Shown here: positions 12,301-23,115 of the stretch, one piece after another
Position numbering within the stretch: the stretch's first letter is position 1
Layout: every line of letters begins with the position of its first letter
Assembly (NCBI GenBank): GCA_946699065.1
Contig: CAMPDV010000043.1
Coordinates: 124,001-188,000, forward strand
DNA from: Loxodes magnus
Lineage: Eukaryota; Ciliophora; Karyorelictea; Loxodida; Loxodidae
Length of the DNA stretch: 64,000 nt
Direction of reading: 5' to 3'
Notes under the pieces: generated by a model
The model's input: only the letters and a program-made list of their open reading frames with translations
Databases searched by the model: none
Told to the model about the DNA's origin: nothing
Translations under genes and position numbers: made by a program

Positions 12301-12900
12301 ATATAATATCTTATACTAGTTAGACTTTTCTCTGTTATTACATAGATTCCTATTATTTGTTTTTTTTGCTAAATATGCCTCTAATATAATAACTTTTTGA
12401 AAGTTTCTATAAGTCATTATTTTTAATCTTTTACCAACTTCATAAATTATATAATACTTATTTTTTCTTCTATTAAAGACTTTTGGAGGATAGATTATTC
12501 ACTTGCAATCATGATTAATAAAAGAGCATACATTTATAAATAAAGAATTTTAAGATTATTAGCTACCAATCTAAATAGCCATTATAATAGGAGACTTTAT
12601 GCATTATTAGTTTTTTCTTTTTAGATATAGCAACTTCTTGGTTAAGGCTTCATATCTCTAGCTTCTGTCAATTTCATTTGCATTTAAATTTTTAAATACA
12701 ATTTGCTTTTAATTTAAGATTAAAGCTCTCCTTTACAAATATTCTTGCTTGAATTAAGCAGTATTATTAATTTAGCCAAGGGAATTATTATTAGGTATTA
12801 ATGAGTATAATAATACCAATATGACTTACTAGATCTTATTTGAAATGCTGTTAAAGATAACTAGACAATTAAGATTATTAAAGATTCTAATTAAAATAGT
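6391..12900. other. Long AT-rich region without a recognisable gene
   Basis: 6391-8880 is very AT-rich and I see no protein-like reading. From about 8893 to 12800 one plus-strand frame (codons starting at 8893) has only about 16 TGA in 1,300 codons. Part of it (about 9900-11050) has a mixed amino-acid composition that looks protein-like, for example YVGRREEIKN and FFADSFSQLSRCLPKICQAK. The neighbouring frame is equally free of TGA, and no family motif or convincing start was found. In this code such openness is expected by chance. It may be an unannotated gene with tiny introns, a decayed element, or noncoding DNA. Confidence 0.3.
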
Positions 12901-12989
12901 GGCTTTAATAATGAGATTAACTAAAAGAATATTTTAGTTTTATAATCTTTCTTTAAGTTTAATTTAAATCTCTAATTTAGACTTTTAAT

Positions 12990-13890
12990 TACTAAATAAA
13001 ACTGGTTATTATTTACTTATGAGCCATCTATTTACATTTATTTTCTTGAAAAATCGTAAATTTTCCCACTATTATAATTTTCATTATGCCTTTCAAGACC
13101 TATTGGTAAATATTATTTAAGAATTTCACAATAAAACCAGTTTCTTTAAGATATTCTTTTTTGAAAGGATAAAAGTTAATTTTTGGTGCTTTCATAGATT
13201 TATTACGAAATTTACTTTGATTCTATAATGTTTTTTCTTATACATTCTGCATTTTTTCCTTATAAAATGCAAAATAAAAATTCTTTTTGAAATCATTAGA
13301 CTAATTATCTAATCTAGTCTCATATGAATCTGCGCTTTATTTGAATTTTTGCCCATATTTTTCTTGCTTCTTTCATAAATCACTTTTTTCCATTTTTTCC
13401 AGTTAAAGGAACACTATTTTAATGTTTTGCAACTAATCTTTTATTTTTCCTAAATTTTCTATAGCATTTTAAAATTTTATTGAGCGAATCCTAAAGAATT
13501 TTCTTTAATTTTTCGCTTTCGCTCGAATAATAATACGTACTGATAAAAAAACTATCTTTAGTTTATCCCTAACTGCTTAGTCTGCTTTTTTTCTGAGTAT
13601 TTTATACATTTGATGTTCCGTTAAAGTTTATACATTATCCTCTTAATCGATTTTATTTCTCTTTTAGCTTCAATAATTTCCAGTATTTTAAAAAAAAATC
13701 TGGACGAATAAATTGTTTATTTAGGGTTGAGTAGTTTTTTATGCTTATTATTTACCCTTATCACCCTGATTTGTTAACTCTAATTTTTTATCTCTTTAAT
13801 ATCTTAAGCTTAATCATTAATACTAAGTTGAGAGAAATTAAGCCCATTTCTCAGTCAGCTTATGAAGAGCTAAGAGTAAATAAGAATCAT
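12990..13890 (-). CDS. Possible coiled-coil protein gene, exon structure unresolved
   Basis: Minus-strand readings here are rich in Lys, Glu and Gln with a composition unlike the surrounding DNA, for example EKMEKSDLWKKQEKYGQK and KAPKINFYPFKKEYLKETG. Two frames seem to be used. Removing the 20-nt GT...AG segment starting GTTGCAAAAC (plus strand about 13411-13430) joins 'LQKIQEKQKI' to 'MFLQLEKMEK', as expected for one of the window's small introns. A candidate start is the ATG of MILIYSQLF near 13890. Neither end is settled and no family was recognised. The borders given are approximate. Confidence 0.35.
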
Positions 13891-14642
13891 AAGTTGATCT
13901 CTAAGTTTTCTATTTTTCAACTGTATCTTTTATTTTTTATTTAAAGTGAAATAAGTAAGCTTGGCTAATACAACTAGAGCATTATTTAAACATTGCTTAA
14001 TTTCTTTAATTAAATAGCCTTCTACTATTTATTATTAAGCTTTAGTTCAAAAATTTTAGAGCATATATTAAATATATATTCTTTCTAGTTTTGGCAGATA
14101 TTTTATAACCATTTCATAATATAAAATCAAAGGAACAAGATTATATCTATTTTCTTATAGATTTTCGTTGATAACTGTAATTGATCTCTTAAGATAACCA
14201 ATTATAAACTTAGCATCAATATTGTCATTTAATATATTTAGCTTTATTAAATGAAAATTCAAAGTATTAATTTTAAGCTTCGTTGTGATAAAATGTTTAA
14301 TATTAAAAGAGTTCTTCTTAAGATTTAAATTAAAAAATTTGGATTACTTAAGAGCTCAGGAATTTGGACTTTCAGAAGTCATTAAGTAAAGCACAAAATC
14401 CTCACGAGAAGTTATGCTTGAGGATTGATAATCTCAACCTATTCTTTAGGTAATGTCAAACCGCCATCGACTCTACAATCTAACGTAGTCGTTGGAAAGC
14501 TAGACTTCAATCTTTCTTATCGAAACTTCATCTTTACGGAATAATTAAATAGACATTCATTTCGCGAAATAATTCAAAGGGCACATTTTGACAAAATAAT
14601 AGCTTGGATTTAAACTTCCTGTGTTCCTCTCTTTCGGTGCCA
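13891..14642. other. Upstream region of the acyltransferase gene
   Basis: Mostly AT-rich. 14380-14640 is visibly richer in G+C than its surroundings and may hold the missing first exon of the plus-strand acyltransferase. An ATG at 14453 (MSNRHRLYN) would join the downstream frame if a 19-nt GTAG...CTAG segment (about 14485-14503) were removed. That join is speculative. Confidence 0.3.
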
Positions 14643-15572
14643 TATTTATTATGGGGAGTTCTTCTATTAATCGCTTTTGCTACCTGTTCTTCTAAACCAC
14701 TTCCTGTATTCGAATTTTAAGGACAAGATACAGCTGAAGATAGTTTCCGCTTTGGATTTGAATATGGAAGACGTTTTGCTTCTGTGATTTTTGATAGACT
14801 TAATGAAAGCTAAACTATGCATTATATGGCTGCTTACCAATAGACTTAGGAAGGTCATGAAATGTATTAAGATTTTCTTAAGGCTCACTAAAAGGCTTTC
14901 CCTCTTTATATGACTGAATTGGAAGGAGTTGCTCGTGGAAGTAATATTAGTTTCGAATGGCTATTTTTAGATATGCTTGAAGAAGAATACTCTTACTTGA
15001 TGCCAATGAAGATCGGAAGAAGAGATGGATGTTCTGACTATATGCTATGTAATGACGATTACTGTATTGATGGTCATAACGAAGATAATGATTTCAACAA
15101 TGTAGGAAGAATAGGCATTTTAAGAGTTTCATTTGGTAAGAGAAACAAATTCACTGCTTTTTCCTATCTAGGATACTTACCTACTGGAGGTTTTGACTTT
15201 AATATGCATGGAATTGCTTTCACATTTAATTGGATGGGTGCTAGTTTTATGAGAATAGATGGTCTTGGTAGAGCTTTTGTTAGTAGAAATTTGTTAGATG
15301 CTGAAAATATTCTTCAAATTTTTCATATTATTAACTAACCTAACTAATCAACAGAACAAAACTATTTACTGATGAACTATTATGATCCTCAAATATATAT
15401 CATAGAGTTCCATCCTGAATAAATCTTATCTTTAAGGCCTATCAAGAATACCTAGTCCCTCCATGCAAATTAATATCAAACTCTAAATGTCGATTAGTTC
15501 TATGGAAATAGTTCTGTTCATAGATTAGCAAGAGTTAAAGCTTTAAAGTTTTAATTCTTATAGTATATTTGA
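14643..15572 (+). CDS. Peptidase C45 / AAT-family acyltransferase, secreted
   Basis: Ntn-hydrolase of the acyl-CoA:6-aminopenicillanate acyltransferase (peptidase C45) family. About 309 residues are visible, ending at TGA 15570-15572. It opens with a hydrophobic segment 'YLLWGVLLLIAFATC', a likely signal peptide, then 'GFEYGRRFASVIFDRL', 'ELEGVARGSNISFEWL', and the hallmark 'GCSDY...GHNEDND'. In this family the Cys after Gly (codon 15030-15032) becomes the N-terminal nucleophile by self-cleavage. 'GGFDFNMHGIAFTFN' follows. In-frame TAA/TAG are read as Gln. The substrate is not predictable; lysosomal or secreted amide hydrolysis is typical (inference). No ATG occurs in frame just upstream, so the true start is probably in a separate upstream exon; the start given is only the beginning of the signal-peptide-like reading. 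Confidence 0.82.
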
Positions 15573-17726
15573 AATAATACCTTTATACCTTTTTCGTTTA
15601 ATTAGGCCTTTATTATCATCTTTCTATTTTATAATGTATCTGAATCTTCTTCCTTCTCTTTCTAAAGTATCTAAATATGAGATTATTTATTCTTAGCTTA
15701 TGTATCTCATATTAAATGCTGCTCACTTTTTAAATAGCATCTATATAATATGCTAAACTTATGCTTGTTTTAAATATTGCCTAATATAAATTATTATTGT
15801 GATATTAGAGTAATGCTGATGGATATTTTCTATTTACAAGTAAAATTTATTATATAAAAATAATTTAAATAGGATGGAAAGACCTTTCCTTGGGATGTTG
15901 CTTGGAGGCCCAGCAAGGTAACAACAACAAAAACGAGCGCGGACGGAGAATAAATTGGAGGAAGAGAAACCAATTACAAGAGAAGGAAGATGTGACAAGC
16001 TGGAGAACTCTGAATGCGAGGAGGAAACTTTCTTCATCATAGGTCTAGGAAATGTACCCGTAATCGCATATTGCCTCCTATACTTTGGAAGGAAAATCTA
16101 CAGGGACGTACTGCAGGAAGAAGAAACAAGGAAAGAGAAACCCATAACATTTTTTTCGACATTAAATAAAACCAATTTAAAGAACTGCGCACCAACGAGA
16201 GTGCTACACGCTCTATAATCTAATTTATTTATTTATAAGCTCTATATTATAGATATTAGATCTATTTTCTATTTTACATCTTCATATCCTTAAACTTACT
16301 ATTCATTTATTTCGAGGATAGAAGTTCATATATGAATCCCTTAAGTATTAAGTCTTTCATTAATGAATAATAAAATTGCTTATAATCAAAATAAGCTTTT
16401 AATTAGTAAAAGTTAATTGTAGTTTATTTATTAAAGCACTCTTTTAATATTAATTCAATTTGCTACAATCCTATATATTTAAATTTAGCACATTGATTAT
16501 AAATTGCATAGTCATCTATTATCAATCAACTTAAGCTATCTATAAGTTCTATTTTAATAATAGGTTTATTTATATACTTTTTACTTCTTAGATAAAAAGT
16601 ATCTATATGATTGGAGGCAATTTAAGATAAAACTAGTTACCTTTGTTTTCGCAAATTAAAAAGATAAAAATCTTACTAAAAAGAATGATTTAACTTAAAG
16701 AACTATCTAAAGCTTGCTGTTAGAATTTAATATTAGCTAAGAAATCTAAAACTGATCTTGGTTATTTCCATAGGGGTTTCTTTTTTCAAATAACTACATA
16801 GTCTTTTAAGATTATTTAGTCTGAAGGTAAAAAAACGTGGAAATTTGAATATAAACATTAAGTTTTTCATCTTTGAGTATTAGACTTAAATTAAATAGTC
16901 CAATAGTTAAATCCTTATTTTAGGACAGGTTGAAGATATATAAAAAGGGATAATTTCTAATTATTTGATAATGCAAATTTATAAGATTAGATATATTAAA
17001 TGCTAGATAGTGCAATGACTGGGCTTTATTTATCTAAACTGAAATGATGTAGTTTCAATATTTAGCAGAATTGAAAGCGCATAGTTAAGTTAAATGAATC
17101 GCCTTCAAAATTATAATAAGCAAATACCTGTAATTATCTATCGTTCTATATTACAGTTATAAGATAGTAGCTCTATAAATCATATTTCTAGATCTAAGCC
17201 TCTATAATATATAATTAGTCTTTAGGGAAGTAAGACTCAACAATAAAATTAAATAAAAATCCAGCAATAATATTGAATATTAATATAGAGCATGATAAAG
17301 TTATTGAAGCAAGATACCTGTAAAAGAGCAGCTCTTCCCTCATAATAGAATAGATAAAGTATTAGATAGACATTTAAAATAATACATTATTCAGTCTATT
17401 AAAATAAGAAAGAATACTCTATAAGTCCTTAATAGTACAAATTAAATTAGAAAGTTAACTTTATAGTTTTGGTATTTAATTAAGCAATTCTTATAGCTAA
17501 GAAATATTTCGTAAAGCTTACTATTTGTAGCCTTTTAAAATAGAAATATTTTGACTTTTATAAATAACAATTTTAATATGGGTTAAATTGAAAAAGGGAT
17601 AGAGTAATAGCTAAAACTTGTATAGAAGAAGTTAAGAAGTAGAATATAAGGTAAAAATGCTTTAAGAGATTTGAAATAAGGAAGCGTACTTAAATTAATT
17701 TTAATTAAACTAGCTTAATAATTTAA
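15573..17726. other. Intergenic region with a GC-rich inserted patch
   Basis: AT-rich DNA without a convincing gene, interrupted by the patch at 15872-16215 described separately. Confidence 0.55.
15872..16215 (+). other. GC-rich coding-like patch, possible retroelement 3' remnant
   Basis: The composition changes abruptly: this ~345-bp block has far more G+C than both flanks. One plus frame reads as protein through to 'APTRVLHAL': LGMLLGGPARQQQQKRART..., then EEETFFIIGLGNVPVIAY and YFGRKIYRDVLQEEETRKEK. It uses almost no TAA/TAG as Gln, unlike host genes. There is no start codon at its left edge and no continuation to the left, so it looks like the truncated end of something inserted. A 5'-truncated non-LTR element would fit, but no reverse-transcriptase motif is visible. 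Identity unproven. Confidence 0.4.
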
Positions 17727-18281
17727 ATGGTAGAGGTCTAAAAGTCGTGGAATGTTTAGCCCTAAAAATGCTAAATAACTGGAAATAAAGTTGAAGTTAC
17801 CACTGCTACAAAAACTGACTTTTGGAGAAAAACTCATTATGACTTTATAAGAGATAATGGACACTTCTATTCCGAAAAAATTTAAGGAGATTATATTGCT
17901 TAAGTTAAAGTAACTGGACAGTATAAATATCTTTATGATTAAGCTGGTTTAATGATCAGAGTAGATGAGAGCAATTGGATTAAATGTGGAATTGAATTTG
18001 TTGAAAATGTCCAGTAAGTAAGTGCAGTCATAACAAGAGATTTCTCAGACTGGTCAGTTAGACCTTTACTTGACAACCCAGAATCAATCTGAATTAGAAT
18101 TAAGAGAAATAAGACTACTGTAGAAGTGGAATACTCATTGGATTAATAAAAATATTTCCTTTTACGATTGGGATACCTTGCAAGATCAGAATAAGGAGAA
18201 GAAGTAGGAATTATGTGCTGTTCTCCAGATGGCCCAGGCTTTGATGTAACTTTTGAAGATTTTCAGCTTCAAAAGCTTTGA
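17727..18281 (+). CDS. DUF1349 family protein
   Basis: 184 residues, ATG 17727 to TGA 18279-18281, with no intron needed. It matches the DUF1349 (concanavalin A-like jelly-roll) family along its whole length: 'TDFWRKTHYDFIRDNGHFY', 'GLMIRVDESNWIKCGIEFVENVQQVS', 'DFSDWSV', 'ESIWIRIKR', 'TVEVEYSLD' and the terminal 'GIMCCSPDGPGFDVTFEDFQL'. The Trp of 'SIWIRI' is TGA (18090-18092), a clean example of TGA as a conserved Trp. Family members are small cytosolic proteins often called regulators of plasma-membrane or beta-glucanase-like folds; the biochemical role is uncertain. The length is normal for the family. Confidence 0.93.
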
Positions 18282-18332
18282 TTCTACGAAGACTTAAAAA
18301 TATTATTAATAATAAATAAATCTATCTACATC

Positions 18333-18860
18333 TCACTCAAACAACCTATTCAGCATTTCTTGGCCTAGCATTAGCAACTAATAAATTAATATCGATATTA
18401 TTCCTAGCAAGATCATTTAAGGCAACTCCTTTTTCATAAAGGTAGCAACTTCGTTTCTATATTAGTGAAAATCTTGAATTGAAAATAAATCTAAAGAGAA
18501 AAAATCATAGAGGAAGGAAACTATGATATGGCTTTAATTAGTTTTGTTTTCAGGCATTTCAGTATTTTAAGCTTTGACTGTTTTAATTAATTAACTATTA
18601 GATCTAGTAAAACTAGGGAGAAAATAGAAGCCTTTTTTATCTTCATTAGCATCCTCTTCTATAATTTCTAAGCTTGGACTTGGATCCTCGGAAGTTTAAT
18701 TAGAAGAATTAGAATCAAAATGAAATTCTAAACTTTAATTAAAATCATTTCCTTGTCTACTATTTTATTTATTGCTTTACTGGCAATCTGAAAAATAATG
18801 AGCATTACTTTTTCGAGCATTTGTTATCACATAGTCAGGCCTTTTTATTTAATGATTCAT
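18333..18860 (-). CDS. Hypothetical protein, C-terminal frame uncertain
   Basis: ATG 18858-18860 begins MNHQIKRPDYVITNARKS, followed by a Ser/Asn-rich acidic stretch ('SSNQTSEDPSPSLEIIEEDANED') and 'GFYFLPSFTR', a composition unlike noncoding DNA here. Read straight through, the frame ends at TGA 18333-18335 with a hydrophobic tail 'MILLGIISILIY'. In the last 35 codons, however, another frame ('GVALNDLARNNIDINLLVANARPRNAE') looks more protein-like and ends at TGA 18337-18339. A frame switch, by a small intron I could not place or a single-base error, is likely. It converges on the DUF1349 gene with about 50 bp between the 3' ends. No family recognised. Confidence 0.5.
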
Positions 18861-20050
18861 TTTTTTTATCATTTAATAGTCAAATTTCTTTTTAAAGCTT
18901 TAAAAAACACTAAAAATGAGGAAAAAATAAAGTATTAAGTATGTCTTTGCAATAAGAGTCTCTATGAAATATAAGTCTATGCAAAGAATATACTATTGGT
19001 TATATGAATCAATGCAATGTCTATATCCAACTATTTACTTATATTCATTTTATCTTAGACACTATTTTACTAATCAGATTGCTATTTAGAAAAATATTTT
19101 AAATTTAAAAGAAAAAAAGTAGGTTTTAGGAGCTAACTTAAAAAGTAAAAACTAAATTAAGAATAAAAATATAAACTTAGAACTAAATTAAGAAACCTAC
19201 ATCTATTATTGTTTATTGTTTCATTACTAAAAGTACATTATAAACTTCCAGATTATAAATTATAATTTAACTCCTTCATGGAACTTATTATATATTTTTC
19301 AAATTTATTGACTAAAGATAATTATTATGTTGCTTTAGTAAGAAAGTTAGGAGCAGCACTAGTATATGATTGCTACTATAGATTTATTTATGTTAAAATT
19401 TATAGATAAAGCAGTCTAAATTAAGTTATAATAATGCCTACCTTTAGTCAAATTTAGGAGAAAAGCTTATGGAATTCTTAATACTTATTTATGCTAGATT
19501 AATTATTTAAATTTAAGGTAGAAGTTAGTTAAATGCTTTCCACTTATAAATTCAACCCACGTGACTCTTTATAAAACTTGAAAGTTTGTATTAATTAAGT
19601 TTCCTTAGAGATAAAGATTACGGAAAAAGAATGCAAACTATTATTGGTTTTTAATTAATGTAAAGTGTAGAAATTTTAATTATTAAAGCAATAATTCTTT
19701 ATTATGAACTTCCATAGTATTCTTATAAAATTCATTATATATTTAGTTTTCTTACGTGATTATAATAAGTTCTTAGATACTAGATAGTTCTAAATGATAC
19801 AAATAACCATTTATATCAATGCAATATCAAAGCTAAAATATTTCCTTCTCCTCAACTAAATTTTCAATTATCTTTTTTCAAATAGATGACATATCTATAA
19901 TCATAGAAGTGGTAGTTATATGCTTTAAATTATTATTAGTTGACTCTATAATACTCATAAGACTCCTTTTTTCATTTATTCTATAAGTTATGAAGAAAGC
20001 TATTGAGATATACATTTACGCAATTACTCATTTCATTTGCTTTACTTTTC
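18861..20050. other. AT-rich intergenic region
   Basis: I see no protein-like reading on either strand. The right end abuts the poorly defined 3' end of the zinc-knuckle gene. Confidence 0.5.
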
Positions 20051-23000
20051 TCAATTCCTTAATTATCGTTAAATGTAATGATAGAATTACTTACTAACTC
20101 TTTATTTTTAAATCTCTTTAAGAAATTAAAGTTTATTATATCCTAAGATTTAACTAACCTTCCTAGAAATTGCTAAGTTAAAAAATAGGAAATGTTTCCA
20201 ATTAGTTAGATAAAACTATTAGAATAAACGATTGAAAGAGATAAAGTTAAAGTTGCGCTACGTAAGCAGATTGTAATAATTTAAAGAGATAAAAGATTAA
20301 AAAATATTAAACTTAAATGTTTACTCTTCCTTGCTTAAAATTGGTAATTGCTGAGCATTATTACTAAGATTATCGAAATCTTGGAAGGAACCTAGGCTAG
20401 AATCAATCTTTTAATCTTCTCGGGCTTTTTAATTAGGATCTACTTTTTAATATTTAAGTGTTTCGGATTTCCTGTTTAATTTTTTTTTATCTGTAAGTAT
20501 AATTTATTTTATTTATGGCGAATCATTTTATTTGAGTTCTAAATCTGAAATATCTTCATCTGTAGCTTACTAATATCGATTAGTAGCTGTTTCTATTGTT
20601 ACTATATTTTCATATAAGTGATTTTCGCTTTCCATATTTTCTTAAGTTACATGTATTTTAAGTTTGTCTAAAGGTGGTACTTTTGTCTACTTTTCTTAAA
20701 CATCAGTCAAATAAGAACGATCACTTAAAAATAAGTCTGAAGTAATATCTGCTACAGCTGGATGTTATTTTCGCTAATATTTTTAGTTTTAAAAGTATTA
20801 CTTTTATATGGAATTTTCAGAAGTTGCATTCTAAACTTTGCTTCTTAAATGATGATTTTCTTTACTCAGTGAGTTCTTTATGTCAATTAATGTGAAATAA
20901 TTCTATATAAAGCTCTTACTTCATTTTCTATATTTTCAAACTCTTCCTCAATATCAATAAAACCCTAAGCTTTTTCATATTTAGTATAATAATTAAATCC
21001 CTGCTCAAAGTAAGCTTTTTCTCTTTCATCTGATTCTTCCCATTCAGAGTTTTAATCAAAACTTGAAATATCTCATCCTTCCATTCCTGAATAGAAAGGA
21101 TATGAAAAAGGTTATTCTTTATTTGTTTTAGTACTCACAGATAAATTTAGAAATTCAAGCATTTTAACTCTTATTAGTTAATTATTAATTTGCTTATTTT
21201 ATTTTCTTTTCTTAGCTATTTCTTCAATTCTTTTTAATTCCTCTATGACTGACTTTTCATTTCGAATATTAGGATCTCTTTCACAATCATTTGTTCTATG
21301 CCCTAATTCTTTGCAGTTTGAGCAATACATATGCATTTATTAATTCTTTTCGTTTTCTTCTCTTTCTTTTTCATCTATTTCATCATCATCTTCTTTACTT
21401 TCATGTTTTCTCTATTTACATCCTGGAGCTTTCTCGCTATTTTTACCACAGCATCAATAAATTTCACCAGATCAAACACTTGTATGAATCCTGCATGACC
21501 AATTTAAGTTTTCATTCTCACTATATTCTTGTCTACAGTTTTTACAAGTTTTAAGTTCTTAGTCACCAAATCTCTTATATCTAGCTTTTAATGTTCTCAT
21601 TCTTGATCTGCATTTATCTAACTCATCTGTTAAGATTTGGATTTTCTTTTTCTATTCGTTATTTCCTTAATTAAGCTTTTCATTTTAATCTTTAAATTCA
21701 TCTAATAGTTTGCTTAGTTTATTCACACTACTCTCTGCTATAATTTTTAACTTGTTTCTACTAGCAATCAACTCTTGAACATCTTTAGCTTATTAGTATG
21801 TTTAGTTTTGGATTTCTTCTTTCTATTCACTAATTACAGAAAGCTTTTTTAAAAGATTTTCCATTAATTGGGTTTAATTTTATATTAGCTTTACAGCTAT
21901 TCTCAATTATTTTTATATTCTATCTTCTTAAGTTTTATTATCAGAGAGAGCATTAATTACGCTAAATAAAGCTGCTAATCTCTCTCCTACTATTTCATTT
22001 TCTACTTTAAGGATTGCATTTTCATGGACTAGCATAGTATGATTGTTAAGCAGCTAATCGCTTTTTGCTTTTTCTTATCTTAAGGTTTCGAAAGCTTCTT
22101 ATCTTGAGGATTCACTTTATGTGTATTGTTCACTGAGAGAAATATATTTTTATTAGATAGTGTTATAAGCAGTTTCTTGTAAAGAATTAAGCTTTACTAA
22201 ACTATTATGCTATTCATTTATCATTTCTTTGTTAATTATTTCCTAAAGAGCTTGTTACTTATATTCATTTAATAAACCCTACATACCTTCCATTGACTAA
22301 TATACATCTCTCAGTTTTTAATTTGTTTCTTCAAGCTGTTTCCTTGTATTTTTTAATTCTTTAAATAACCTATCACTAAGCTTAAGTTCCTCATAAACAG
22401 TGCTACTTTTTATTATCTCCTTATTCTTAATTTCTCCAGTTTTATCCTCCAATAGAAGTTCTTCTTAGATCTTTAAATCAGCGTTTTGGCCTTGAACTTA
22501 ACTTGACTGAAAGTGCTTTTATTGCTTGTTTTTATTTTATTTCTTTTTTTGTTTACTAATACCAAATTACTGATCTCTCTTTTTACTTAGTTATACTCTA
22601 TTATCTTCCTCAAATATAGGCAATAGATATTTTTCAATTACAAGAGCTGCTAAATCTGGTGAAATTTAAACATCAAAATCCCGTAATTTTTGCCTATTGA
22701 TAAGAACTTCTTACAAGTTAGTTAATTTGTAATCAGAAATTTACCTATTAGAGGAGCTTAAAGGCATTTCATGCTTTTCCTACTGAAGTTTTTATGATGA
22801 TTACTATATTTTTTAGTAGTTAGATCTGTCTGAGAATTATTAGAAATTTTTTTGTGATGTTTGATTTTCACTTTTGAACAGCTCTTTCTAAAAGACAGAA
22901 AAGCGCTTAGGAATTTTATTTTAGCTATTATGAGATTTATTTCTATGCTTTTCCTATTAATTAGTTAAAGTAGTTAAGTTCTACTGAGACTATTAGTTAC

Positions 23001-23115
23001 TCTATGAGATGGTAGCGCTAGACTCTTCCTAACTTTTAGTTTTCTTTTATAAGTTAGTTTATATAGTAGTGGATTCAGCTGTCACTTAAGTTGAACTTTC
23101 TTATGATATTTGCAT
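20051..23115 (-). CDS. Large coiled-coil protein with zinc-binding motifs
   Basis: ATG 23113-23115 gives MQISQESSTQVTAEST. Regions in order: Ser/Gln/Asn-rich N terminus (1-130); 'SPDLAALVIEKYLLPIFEED' (about 155-175); long coiled coil about 220-510; a Cys/His cluster 'CKNC...CRIH...YWCCG...GCKQRKH' (about 523-565); a CCHC zinc knuckle 'CSNCKELGHRTNDC' near 595; then an acidic tail. A 17-nt intron (20903-20919) is required: removing it joins 'ENIEN E' to 'NYFTLIDIKNSLSKEN' in frame. Beyond 'LPILSKEEQTFK' (about 20312) the sequence turns AT-rich and the first in-frame TGA is at 20051-20053, so the true end is probably near 20300 or lies after another intron. The zinc knuckle suggests nucleic-acid binding (inference). 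The precise family was not recognised. Confidence 0.8.
20903..20919 (-). other. 17-nt intron, GTAAGAGCTTTATATAG
   Basis: Removing it restores one continuous frame across the acidic C-terminal region of the zinc-knuckle protein. Its first seven bases equal those of the repeat-gene introns at 1-3350. Confidence 0.8.
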
